Source: Gemmatimonadota bacterium (GTDB taxonomy: Bacteria; Gemmatimonadota; Gemmatimonadetes; Longimicrobiales; Gaopeijiaceae). Taken from it: DNA of 33,880 nt. A model generated the notes under the pieces. That model saw nothing but the letters and a program-made list of their open reading frames with translations, had not been told where the DNA came from and did no database searches. Position numbers and translations under genes: made by a program. Location of the stretch: NCBI GenBank assembly GCA_007126575.1, contig SLBA01000056.1:1-33880 (forward strand). The letters are read 5' to 3'. Every line of letters begins with the position of its first letter. The stretch's first letter is position 1. Below, piece by piece: positions 14,646 through 22,799 of this stretch.

Positions 14646-16031
14646 ATGTCACCCAACCCCAGCGACCCACCTCTCCCCAGCCCTGCTTCCCCCCCGGTGT
14701 CATCGATCGGTGCGCCCGCCTTCAATGCGGGGCGTTTTGCGGATCGGCGGGCTCGGGTACTGGAGGCACTGGGCTCCGACGCGATGGTCCTGCCCGCCGC
14801 CCCTCCCCTGCTTCGAGCAGGGGACTCCGAGCTGCCCTATCGCCCCGACTCGGAGCTGTACTACCTGACCGGGTGCCGCGAGCCCGGGGCGGTGCTGGTG
14901 CTCAGGGGCTTCGCCGACTCCGATCGTGAGCTCCTCTTCGTGCGTGAGCGGGATCGGACGCAGGAGCAGTGGACCGGGCTCCGCATGGGGCCCGACGGAG
15001 CGGCGGAGCGGCTGGGGCTCGGGGGTGCGCGGGCGCTCGGCCGGCTCGACGACGACCTCCCCGGTCTGCTGGACGGCGCGGACCGGGTGCACGTTCGTCT
15101 GGGAGCGCATGCCGGGGTGCAGCGGCTGGTCGAGGCGGCGCTTGCACAGGCGCGCCAGAGGGGGGCTCGAAAGGGGACGGGCCCGCGGGGGGTGATCGAC
15201 CCCGGCGGGATCCTCGACGAGATGCGACTGCGCAAGGATCCCGCCGAGATCGAGGCGATCCGCGAGGCGGTACGTGTGTCGATCGTCGGGTTCGAGGCCG
15301 CCTTCGACGTGGTGGGCGTCGGGGTGGGGGAGTGGGAGGTCGAGGCCGCGCTCCTGGGGGCCTTTCGCAGGGCAGGAGCGGCGGGGCCGGCCTTTGCCCC
15401 CATCGTGGCCTCGGGTACCAATGCCTGCATCCTGCACTATATCGAAAACAACGCCCGGATTCCCGGCGACGCGCTGGTCCTGATCGACGCGGGTGCCGAG
15501 GTGGGGATGTACGCCGGAGACCTGACCCGGACGGTGCCCGCCTCGGGGCGCTTCACCCCCGCCCAGAAGGCGGTCCACGAGGCCGTCGACGCGGCCCGGC
15601 GGGCATCGATCGAGCGGATCGCTCCCGGGGTCGAGATCGCCGAGATCCACCGGGTCGCCACCCGGGTGCTGACCGAGGGGCTGATCGAGATGGGCCTGCT
15701 CGAGGGGGTGTGCGAGGAGCTCATCGAGCAGGGGGCCCACCGCCGATACTTCCCTCATCAGACCTCGCACTGGCTGGGGCTCAACACGCACGACCCCGGC
15801 GACTACATGGTCGAGGGCCGGTCGCGCCGGCTCGAGCCCGGCATGGTGCTCACCGTCGAACCGGGGCTCTACATCGCCCCACCGGGATTTTTCGGCGAGG
15901 GTGAGGAGGGCGGCGAAAGCGCCCCGCCCCCCGACCCCGGACCCTTCGCCGGGATCGGGGTCCGGATCGAAGACGACGTCCTGGTCACCGCCGACGGGCA
16001 CGAGGTGCTCAGCCGCGACCTCCCGACGTAG
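14646..16031 (+). CDS. pepP: Xaa-Pro aminopeptidase (M24B, aminopeptidase P-like)
   Basis: 461 aa from ATG 14646; GTG 14697 is an alternative and neither has a clear ribosome-binding site. An N-terminal aminopeptidase P domain (to about 175; includes LYYLTGCREPGAVLVL) precedes the creatinase 'pita-bread' domain. All five dinuclear-metal ligands are visible: Asp281, Asp292 (DAGAEVGMYAGDLTRT), His375 (SHWLGLNTHD), Glu405 (VEPGLYI) and Glu442 (RIEDDVL). The spacing matches E. coli PepP up to the His. A ~14-residue Gly/Glu/Pro-rich insertion follows Glu405. It removes N-terminal residues preceding proline. There is no signal peptide, so it is cytosolic. The 125-bp divergent gap to the TonB receptor gene could allow coordinated control. 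Confidence 0.93.
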   Translation: MSPNPSDPPLPSPASPPVSSIGAPAFNAGRFADRRARVLEALGSDAMVLPAAPPLLRAGDSELPYRPDSELYYLTGCREPGAVLVLRGFADSDRELLFVRERDRTQEQWTGLRMGPDGAAERLGLGGARALGRLDDDLPGLLDGADRVHVRLGAHAGVQRLVEAALAQARQRGARKGTGPRGVIDPGGILDEMRLRKDPAEIEAIREAVRVSIVGFEAAFDVVGVGVGEWEVEAALLGAFRRAGAAGPAFAPIVASGTNACILHYIENNARIPGDALVLIDAGAEVGMYAGDLTRTVPASGRFTPAQKAVHEAVDAARRASIERIAPGVEIAEIHRVATRVLTEGLIEMGLLEGVCEELIEQGAHRRYFPHQTSHWLGLNTHDPGDYMVEGRSRRLEPGMVLTVEPGLYIAPPGFFGEGEEGGESAPPPDPGPFAGIGVRIEDDVLVTADGHEVLSRDLPT

Positions 16032-16255
16032 GTCGGGGTCGCCCATGTCGCTCGTGGCACTCGACCCGGGCTGCCCTCGTTCGGGGCGGGGATGTGGCCG
16101 GTTGTCGGGGCTGCCCCCCCTCTGGAGGCCCATCGATGACCGGAAAGAGGACTTCGGTGCGGTTTTCGGGGATGTTTGTCACATTTCCGGACATCGGCCC
16201 GCTGCGAATCGGTGGAGCCCGGACCAGCAGGGAGCGTGGTGCGGCACCCCTGGTC

Positions 16256-18976
16256 CTACGGGTTCAGCCAGTAGTTCAGCTTGACCATCAGGACGTTTTC
16301 GGGACGCGTGCTGAACAGGTCGCCGAAGCCGTCGCCGACCCCGACCGATCCGTCGACACCCTGGTGATCGCGGGCCTGTGACCAGACCACGAAGACCGTC
16401 GACCCCGGTCGGTACTCCCAGCGCAGCACGGCGTTCGAGCGGAACTGCGCGACGCTGAAGTCGGGGTTGCCCAGGGTTTCGGCCTGGCCGTCGCCCGTCA
16501 CGTCTCCGACCATTCGGCTCTGGGCGTCGCGCGAGGTCGCCACGGGGAGAACCCGATCCTCGTAGCGGTCGGCCCGGGGGTCTCCCAGGACCCGCAGCTC
16601 GGGGAAGTGGCCGCTCGAGTGGAAGGGCTGGCCGTAGAGCTGCAGCGAGAGGGTGGGCGAGAGCGCCAGGTCCAGGCGGGCCGTCACCCCCGTGGTCGAC
16701 TGCTCCAGCCGGCCGAACAGGTAGTGCGGGTCGTCGTCTCCTCCCATGCGACCGAGCCACTGCCGGTCCTCGACGCGCCGGTTGTGAAAGGGGCTCAGGC
16801 GGACGGTCGTACGTCCGGACGGACGCCACCGCACGTTGGTCGACACGTTCGCGTTCCACGAATCGCTTTCGGGCCGGACACCCCAGTTGATGTTCGTCCC
16901 GGCCTGCACCGCCCGGCGGCTGTCGCTGTTCACCCCCATCCAGCCGTTGGCGGCCCGCTCGGTGCGCAGCATCGGGCCTCCCCGCAGGAGGGTGGCGGAA
17001 AGGGACGACCCGTTCAGCCCCACGCCCCCGTAGGCATTCCAGTTGTTGTTCAGGGTCAGGTTGCCGTTCACATTCCCGGCCAGGTCGGAGTGCTCCCCCC
17101 CGGTGGTCCAGACCGACCAGAGATTCGTGTTCACTCCCCAGTTGCGCAGGCGTTCGCCCGGCTGCGTCTGCCGGTACCCCAGGAAGCCCGCCTGGGCCAC
17201 GTAGTCGGCTCCGGTCATGAACCCCAGGTCGTTGGCCTCGAAGCCCGGGGTGCGCAGCTGCGTGATGCCCCCGAAGACCCAGGGTCCGCCCCCGACCTTC
17301 ATGACCTCGAGCGAGCCCGAGGCCCCGGTCAGGCTCGTCCGGGTCTCGTCGAGGGTGACATGCTCGGCGTCGGGCCGCTGGAAGTAGCGGGCGGAGGATC
17401 GCTGCGTGCGCAGGATCGACTCCTCGGAGCCCGCTACATGGCTGCCCAGCAGGTATCCGCGGATCTCGATCGTGTTGGAGCGGACGCGGTGGCGAACATC
17501 GACCCCTCCGGTGAAGGCCCGATCCCGCAGCCCGAGCTCCTCGGCCGCGCCGGCGTCTCGCAACGCGGCGGTACCGATCACGCCGACCGCGCTCGAGCCC
17601 CCGCGAAAGTCGCGCTGGACCCGGGCCATCGAGTAGTTCGACAGCGGCTCGACCACCTGCGAGCCCCGGGTGCCGTCGGGGTGTGCGCTGCGGGCCTGCT
17701 CGCTCCCGGTGAGCGCGCTGAGCACCCCGACCGACCATCCGTCCTCGGTCTTTCCCGAGAGCTTTCCGGCCCCCAGGATCCGGGTCTGTCCTGGACGCTC
17801 GACCCAGGCCCCCTGGGGGGAATACGCACCCTGCGGCGAGCGACCGATCCTGCGCGAGTAGAAGAGGGTCTCGTTGCCCCCATCGCCATCCCCGATCCCG
17901 ATTCCGAAGCGGAAGATCCCGGCGCCCTCCAGAAAGAAGGGCCGCTGCTCGGGAAGGAAGGTCTCGAACGCCGTCAGGTTGACCCGGGCCGGATCGGCTT
18001 CGACCTGGCCGAAGTCGGGGTTCAGGGTCAGGTCCAGCGTCATGTTGTTGGTGATCCCGATCTTGAGGTCGGCCCCCGCCTCGATTCCGGTATCGGTGCG
18101 ACTGAAGAAGGGGTTGGCGGGGTCCCCCGGGGCGCGCGTCACGCGGCTGACGGTGTAGGGGAGCAGCTCGACCCGGCGGCCCCCGGCCAGCGCGGTCAGC
18201 CCCCGCAGCTCGCCGGAGCGCGAGACGATCGCCTGCTCCTGGGGCGAGAGGGGGGCCCACGTCGAAATCTCGCTCCTGCGGGCGATCTCGCGGGCGAAGT
18301 TCAGTCCCCACGTCTGCTCGGCCGCGCTCGAGAAGCGGAGCTGCGAGAGCGGGATTCGGAACTCCGCGGTCCAGCCCTCGTCATCGATCCGGGTGGCCAC
18401 GTCCCACACCGCGGTCCACCCCGTGTCCTCGGCGTTGTCGTTGTATCGGTACAGGTCCATCTTGACCCCGAGAGGGTTGACCGAGAACTGGAAGGCGGTG
18501 CGGCGGTCATGGTACGAATCGATGATCAGGTGCACCTGGTCGGAGTACGACCGCTCCCCCCGCCGCGTCAGCTGGGCCGCGATCAGCTCGGGATTGCGGT
18601 CCCACGCCCGGATCGCCACGTAGAGGGCCTCGTCGTCGTAGAGGATGCGCGCCTCGGTCTCTTCCGATGCGGGCTCCCCGGGCGAGGGCTCGAACTGCGT
18701 GAAGTTGCGCGCCACCGGTGCGTTGGCCCAGGCCGGATCGCTCAGGTCCCCATCGATGGTCGGAGCCGCACCCTGCACCCGGACCGCGGGAAGCGAGGGG
18801 ACCGAACCCGCGCGAATCGAATCCCGTTGGCCGTTGTCAACCGGGCGATCCTGGCCATGCAGGGGCAGGGTGAGCAGCATCATGGCCACGGTCAGGACGA
18901 GGGCATGGCCGCACAGCCAGGCTGCGGAGCTCGAAGGTGCGGCGTCGGGGGCCTGCGTGTCGGATCGGATCATCAT
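16256..18976 (-). CDS. DUF5916 outer-membrane protein with CBM9-like N-terminus
   Basis: 906 aa. A signal peptide (about 20-42, ending LPLHGQ) precedes a family-9 carbohydrate-binding-like beta-sandwich (about 73-235, TIDGDLSDPAWANAPVARNF and DDEALYVAIRAWD). The long DUF5916 region follows (about 245-906) with its conserved DLTLNPDFGQVEADPARVNLTAFETFLPEQRPFFLEG segment and barrel-like strands to the C-terminal KLNYWL. The family is common in Bacteroidota, Gemmatimonadota and other FCB bacteria and is usually linked to surface polymer handling. Its exact activity is unproven. GAGAGG (18984-18979) precedes two adjacent ATGs, 18976 and 18973; the second has better spacing. A 6-bp-arm palindrome lies at 18993-19007 just upstream. 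Confidence 0.92.
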   Translation of the reverse strand: MMIRSDTQAPDAAPSSSAAWLCGHALVLTVAMMLLTLPLHGQDRPVDNGQRDSIRAGSVPSLPAVRVQGAAPTIDGDLSDPAWANAPVARNFTQFEPSPGEPASEETEARILYDDEALYVAIRAWDRNPELIAAQLTRRGERSYSDQVHLIIDSYHDRRTAFQFSVNPLGVKMDLYRYNDNAEDTGWTAVWDVATRIDDEGWTAEFRIPLSQLRFSSAAEQTWGLNFAREIARRSEISTWAPLSPQEQAIVSRSGELRGLTALAGGRRVELLPYTVSRVTRAPGDPANPFFSRTDTGIEAGADLKIGITNNMTLDLTLNPDFGQVEADPARVNLTAFETFLPEQRPFFLEGAGIFRFGIGIGDGDGGNETLFYSRRIGRSPQGAYSPQGAWVERPGQTRILGAGKLSGKTEDGWSVGVLSALTGSEQARSAHPDGTRGSQVVEPLSNYSMARVQRDFRGGSSAVGVIGTAALRDAGAAEELGLRDRAFTGGVDVRHRVRSNTIEIRGYLLGSHVAGSEESILRTQRSSARYFQRPDAEHVTLDETRTSLTGASGSLEVMKVGGGPWVFGGITQLRTPGFEANDLGFMTGADYVAQAGFLGYRQTQPGERLRNWGVNTNLWSVWTTGGEHSDLAGNVNGNLTLNNNWNAYGGVGLNGSSLSATLLRGGPMLRTERAANGWMGVNSDSRRAVQAGTNINWGVRPESDSWNANVSTNVRWRPSGRTTVRLSPFHNRRVEDRQWLGRMGGDDDPHYLFGRLEQSTTGVTARLDLALSPTLSLQLYGQPFHSSGHFPELRVLGDPRADRYEDRVLPVATSRDAQSRMVGDVTGDGQAETLGNPDFSVAQFRSNAVLRWEYRPGSTVFVVWSQARDHQGVDGSVGVGDGFGDLFSTRPENVLMVKLNYWLNP

Positions 18977-18992
18977 GGCCTCTCAGGTGTGA

Positions 18993-19007
18993 ACCACGGC
19001 ACGTGGT
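18993..19007. promoter_or_regulatory. Short palindrome upstream of the DUF5916 gene
   Basis: ACCACG (18993-18998) and CGTGGT (19002-19007) are perfect arms around a 3-nt loop, 17 bp upstream of the DUF5916 start codon on the opposite strand. It may be an operator or a small hairpin in the leader. Nothing else supports a role. Confidence 0.25.
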
Positions 19008-19180
19008 GTCGGATATGTCGAACCCTACGAGGCTGGGCACGGATCGGTTTCAGCCCCAGCCAGCCTGCCTTCATGAGACGTCACAAGGCCGAAAAGGGTT
19101 TGCACGAAGAGATCACGGACCCACGGGGAAACCGAAACGCAGGCGAAACGCAGGCGCAACGCAGTCGAAAGGGAGTCGCA

Positions 19181-20092
19181 ATGGAGTCACCGACGATTGG
19201 CAGGGAGGCCTTTCGGGGCCATGGACTGGGCAACGACTATCTGGTCTTCGAGGCCCCCGAACCGGAGGCGCACGGGGCGGGACTCCTCCTCACCCCGGCG
19301 AACGTCCGGGCGATCTGTCACCGGACGCGCGGACTCGGCTCCGACGGGATCGTCGTGCTCCTCGACCGCGATCCGGATGACGGCGTCTTTCCGCTCAGGA
19401 TGTTCAATCCGGACGGATCGGAGTTCGAGCGGAGCGGGAACGGACTCCGGATCCTGGGTGCCTGCCTGCACCGGATGGGGCGCGTCGCCAAGGGGGACAC
19501 CTTCAGGGTGCGCAGCGGGGGCTCCGAGATCGCGATGACTCTTCACGCGGTCTCGGAGCTCGGGATCCTCGACCTGTCGGTCGAGATGGGCAGGGCCCGC
19601 ACCGGGTTCGAGGCGCTCGGGCTGGACACGGGGGCGCTCGACGAGGCCCACCGGGCCGATCATCCGGAGTTGGGCCCCCTCGACTTCCACCCGGTGTCGG
19701 TGGGCAACCCGCACGCCGTCCTCTTCACCCCGGACCTGTCCGATGCCCACCGTGAAGCGGTCGGCGCCTTCCTGGCCGTGCACCCCGCCTTCCCCGAGGG
19801 GACGAACGTGCAGCTCGCCCACGTCGAGGATTCCGGTCAGCTTCGGATCGCGATCTGGGAGCGGGGGGTGGGCGCCACCGAGGCCTCGGGGACCAGCTCG
19901 TGTGCCGCCGCGGTCGCCGCGGTGGACACGGGGAAGCTGCCCGCGGGCCGTATCGAGGTCACGATGGAGGGGGGGCTGCTCGCGGTCGACGTCACCGCGG
20001 AGCTCGAGGTGACGCTGCGTGGCCCGGTACAGGAGGTGGGCAGGGTCGAGCTCGCCGACACCTTCGTGCGCTGGATGGCACAGGCCGGGTAG
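19181..20092 (+). CDS. dapF: Diaminopimelate epimerase family protein with Ser for both catalytic Cys
   Basis: 303 aa from ATG 19181 (GAAAGGGAG 8-10 nt upstream). It has the full two-lobed DapF layout: GHGLGNDYLVF (13-23), RGLGSDGIVVL (50-60), FNPDGSEFERSGNGLR (75-90), VSVGNPHAV (172-180), GTNVQL (207-212), WERGVGATEASGTSSCAA (226-243). Substrate-contacting Asn18, Asn76, Asn176, Asn209 and Glu227-Arg228 are kept. The catalytic pair is changed: CGNG becomes SGNG (Ser85) and ACGTG becomes ASGTS (Ser236), both nine residues from their landmark Asn76 and Glu227, so alignment is unambiguous. Classical DapF converts LL- to meso-diaminopimelate for lysine and cell-wall synthesis using two Cys. This may be an alternative isomerase or a Ser-variant DapF subgroup. 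Confidence 0.85.
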   Translation: MESPTIGREAFRGHGLGNDYLVFEAPEPEAHGAGLLLTPANVRAICHRTRGLGSDGIVVLLDRDPDDGVFPLRMFNPDGSEFERSGNGLRILGACLHRMGRVAKGDTFRVRSGGSEIAMTLHAVSELGILDLSVEMGRARTGFEALGLDTGALDEAHRADHPELGPLDFHPVSVGNPHAVLFTPDLSDAHREAVGAFLAVHPAFPEGTNVQLAHVEDSGQLRIAIWERGVGATEASGTSSCAAAVAAVDTGKLPAGRIEVTMEGGLLAVDVTAELEVTLRGPVQEVGRVELADTFVRWMAQAG

Positions 20093-20115
20093 CCCGGCTC
20101 AGCCCCCCGAATCCG

Positions 20116-21201
20116 TCAGGTACGCACGCGCATCGTGAGGATGAGACCTGCGGCCAGGAAGAGCCCGTTGGGTAGCCAGGCGGCCACCATCGGGTCGATT
20201 GCCCCGGCGTAGCCCGCCGCCCCGAAGACGCGAAAGAGCACCAGGTAGAGGATCGTGGTGCCCAGCGAGACCCCGATCCCGAAGGCCGCGCCCCCTCGTT
20301 TCGACGAGGTGGCGAGGGGAGCCCCGAACAGGATGATCACCATCGTCGCGATCGGAATCGCCAGGCGCTGCTCGCGTTTGACCTCGATTCGACCCACGTC
20401 GCCCCCTGATCGACTCACCCGCTCCGAGAGCGCGGCCAGCTCGGCCCGGGTCATCTCGTCTTCGTCGAGCACGGTCTGCACGATCTGGCCGGGATCCTCC
20501 TGCAGCGATTCCCAGGCGAGCGTCTCGAAGCGCTCGAGCGTTTCGGAGCCGTCGGAGTGGAGCTCCCGCCGGTAGCCGTCTCGGAAGACCCAGTGGGGCG
20601 CGGTGTCGCCCTCCTCGTTCCATACGCCCTGCTGCGCGGTGATGTGGAGGGCCGGCTCGCCGTTCTCGCCCTCCTCGCGAACCAGGACCACCCCCTGCAT
20701 CTGCCCATCGGCCACCCGCAGCGAACGGGCCATCAGGGACTCTCCGCTGTCGGTCAGATACACGAACTGGCTGCGCCACCCCTGCCGGCGCTCTCGATCC
20801 TCGCGCAGCTCGGCCGAGGCCTGGTTGGCGCGGGGAACGATCTCGGCGATCGCGAGCCCCGCCCCGGTGAACAGGAGCCCCAGCACGTAGAGGGGCACCG
20901 TGAGCCGGTGGAAGGAGATGCCTCCGGCCTTGGCCGCCATGACCTCCCGGTGGACCGTCATCGGCTGGATCGTGAAGACCGTGGCCAGCAGTGCGGCGAT
21001 CGGCAGCGACCAGAAGACGAACTGAGGGTACTGGTAGGCGTACGAAAGGAGCACCTGTCCCAGGGGGAGCCCGCGGTCCAGGTATCGATCCAGGTTCTCG
21101 GTCGCGTCGCCCAGGATGAACAGAAGGGGAGCGCCGAGCACGAACAGGAGAAAGAGCTTCAGAAAGGTGCGGGCCACCAGTCGGTCGAGGATGCGGATCA
21201 T
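20116..21201 (-). CDS. lptG: LptF/LptG-family LPS export permease (second of pair)
   Basis: 361 aa from ATG 21201, which overlaps the upstream gene's stop in ATGA (21198-21201); the open frame extends further upstream but inside the neighbouring gene. It has three N-terminal membrane helices (about 12-30, 55-75, 98-118), a central periplasmic beta-jellyroll domain, and three C-terminal helices (about 275-355). AAKAGGISFHRL is the cytoplasmic coupling helix typical of YjgP/YjgQ proteins. With LptF, LptB and LptC it extracts lipopolysaccharide from the inner membrane and passes it to the periplasmic bridge. F and G assignments are by gene order only. This pair supports an LPS-bearing outer membrane. 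Confidence 0.9.
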   Translation of the reverse strand: MIRILDRLVARTFLKLFLLFVLGAPLLFILGDATENLDRYLDRGLPLGQVLLSYAYQYPQFVFWSLPIAALLATVFTIQPMTVHREVMAAKAGGISFHRLTVPLYVLGLLFTGAGLAIAEIVPRANQASAELREDRERRQGWRSQFVYLTDSGESLMARSLRVADGQMQGVVLVREEGENGEPALHITAQQGVWNEEGDTAPHWVFRDGYRRELHSDGSETLERFETLAWESLQEDPGQIVQTVLDEDEMTRAELAALSERVSRSGGDVGRIEVKREQRLAIPIATMVIILFGAPLATSSKRGGAAFGIGVSLGTTILYLVLFRVFGAAGYAGAIDPMVAAWLPNGLFLAAGLILTMRVRT

Positions 21202-22634
21202 CGGCCGCCCCCGACCGCCGGGCCCGGGGCGGACTCCACCGCCCCCCGGCGATTCAGCGGATCCCGGAGCCAGCCTCGCACCCCGTCGAAGGCCCCGCTC
21301 CGGTTCGAGGTCCCCTGACGCCCCATTCGCCAGGCCATCCAGAGTCCCGGTGTGAAGAGGATCAGGTTCGGCAGCCACATGGCGATCACGGGGTTCAGGT
21401 GCCCCCGCACGGCCAGCCGCTCCCCGCCGATCAGCCCGACCCAGTATAGAAAGAAGATGCCCGCCGACATCGCGATCACCATCCCCACCCCTCCCTGGGG
21501 GAATCGCGCGGCGAAGGGGCCCCCCAGAAGGATGAAGATCAGGCAGGCGAAGGCGATCGCGTACTTCTTGTGGATCTCGACCTGAAAACGGTAGATCGAG
21601 AGGGCGTGGACGTTCCAGCGATTCTCGGTGATCTGAAGGGTGCTGCGCGTTTCGGCGATCTCGCCGTCCTGCACCATGCCACCCGGTTCGACGACGGCGG
21701 GAGAGAGGAGTTCGGTCTCCTCGCCGTCATCGCTGTGGTCGAGCCCGAGCGCCGTCTCGACGGTCCGCCGCGAGATCTGCCGGCTCTCTTCGCCGAGGCT
21801 CCTGAGGTTCGCCATCCCCTCGGCGACGCGCTCCTCGAGCATCGGGATCGTCAGTTCGCGTGCCCCGCGGCCGCCCCCGGCAGTCCGACGCTCGAGCTCC
21901 GTGCCCACCCCGCGAAAGGGGATCACCTGACGCTCGAAGTCCATCCGCTGAAAGCCCCCGGGGCGTTCCTCGGTGGTCTCGAAGACGGTGCCGTCCGCGA
22001 GGAGGACGTAGAGGTCCATCCGGTCCTCGGTGAAGGCCATCTCTCCGTGGTCGGCGACGATCACCCGGTTGTCTCCGGGGCGGCTCATGTCGTAGATCGT
22101 CACATCGACCATGGTGTTCGAGGCCTGGTCGATGGAGCGGGCTTTCAGGAAGTAGCGGGTATTGTCACCGGTGTGGACCTCGTTGATCACCTGCTCGCGC
22201 AGTTCGAGCGTCGGGCTCTTGCTTCCGACGTCACTCATGAGGGAACTTAGGCGATGGTTGGACTCGGGGAGCACCTGGGCGTTGAAGTAGAACATCATGA
22301 CCGTCAGCCCGACCCCGATCACGAGCATGGGGGCGAGAAGACGGGTGGGTCGGATCCCGCCCGCGGCCATGGCGGTGATCTCGTTTTGAGCCGTCATCTC
22401 GGAAAAGGTGTAGAGGACCGCCACGAGCACGGCCATCGGAAAGGTGAGGGCCACGATATGGGGGAGCGACAGGAGCATGAACTCCCCGAAGACCTCGGGG
22501 CCCAGGCCCTTGCCGACGAGGTCGCTGAGCCGCTGCGCCACGGCATTCAGGAAGAGAAGCCCGGTGACCGCGATGAATGCGAAGAGGAAGGGCCCGATGT
22601 GGGCCTTGATCACGTAGCGGGTGAGAATCGTCAT
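21198..22634 (-). CDS. lptF: LptF/LptG-family LPS export permease (first of pair)
   Basis: 478 aa from ATG 22634; the open frame upstream contains only Pro/Arg-rich sequence not expected in the family. Membrane helices (about 14-35, 55-75, 100-122) open the protein with the motif SEMTAQNEITAMAAGGIRPTRLL, the coupling helix. The periplasmic domain is enlarged (about 125-375, against ~150-180 residues in E. coli LptF) by a charged helical insertion around 260-340. Three more helices close the fold (AIAFACLIFILLGGPFA onward). A ~45-residue basic Gly/Pro-rich tail follows. It is the first gene of the leftward lptF-lptG pair and diverges from sprA. Confidence 0.9.
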   Translation of the reverse strand: MTILTRYVIKAHIGPFLFAFIAVTGLLFLNAVAQRLSDLVGKGLGPEVFGEFMLLSLPHIVALTFPMAVLVAVLYTFSEMTAQNEITAMAAGGIRPTRLLAPMLVIGVGLTVMMFYFNAQVLPESNHRLSSLMSDVGSKSPTLELREQVINEVHTGDNTRYFLKARSIDQASNTMVDVTIYDMSRPGDNRVIVADHGEMAFTEDRMDLYVLLADGTVFETTEERPGGFQRMDFERQVIPFRGVGTELERRTAGGGRGARELTIPMLEERVAEGMANLRSLGEESRQISRRTVETALGLDHSDDGEETELLSPAVVEPGGMVQDGEIAETRSTLQITENRWNVHALSIYRFQVEIHKKYAIAFACLIFILLGGPFAARFPQGGVGMVIAMSAGIFFLYWVGLIGGERLAVRGHLNPVIAMWLPNLILFTPGLWMAWRMGRQGTSNRSGAFDGVRGWLRDPLNRRGAVESAPGPAVGGGR

Positions 22635-22680
22635 GCCATCGGGGTTCGGTCGATTCGGGTCGGTGCGGGCCGGTTGATTC

Positions 22681-22699
22681 GTACGCGTTCGTTGCGTAC
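22681..22699. promoter_or_regulatory. Palindrome in the lptF/sprA divergent region
   Basis: GTACGC (22681-22686) and GCGTAC (22694-22699) are perfect 6-bp arms around 7 nt, in the 165-bp gap between the divergent lptF and sprA starts. Such a site could bind a dimeric regulator of both units. No promoter hexamers are convincing nearby. Confidence 0.3.
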
Positions 22700-22799
22700 C
22701 TGCGGGGCGGAGCGACACACTCACTTCTCAAGCCGAAATCATACCCGGAACGCCTGACACGGGTCCTTCGAGTCCTTCAGCCCTGGAGCCGGACCGAGC

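Noticed and set aside
16607-19180. Long plus-strand frame running into dapF
   Set aside because: The frame happens to be open through the antisense of the DUF5916 gene. DapF homology begins only at the ATG at 19181, which has its own ribosome-binding site, so no fusion protein is proposed.
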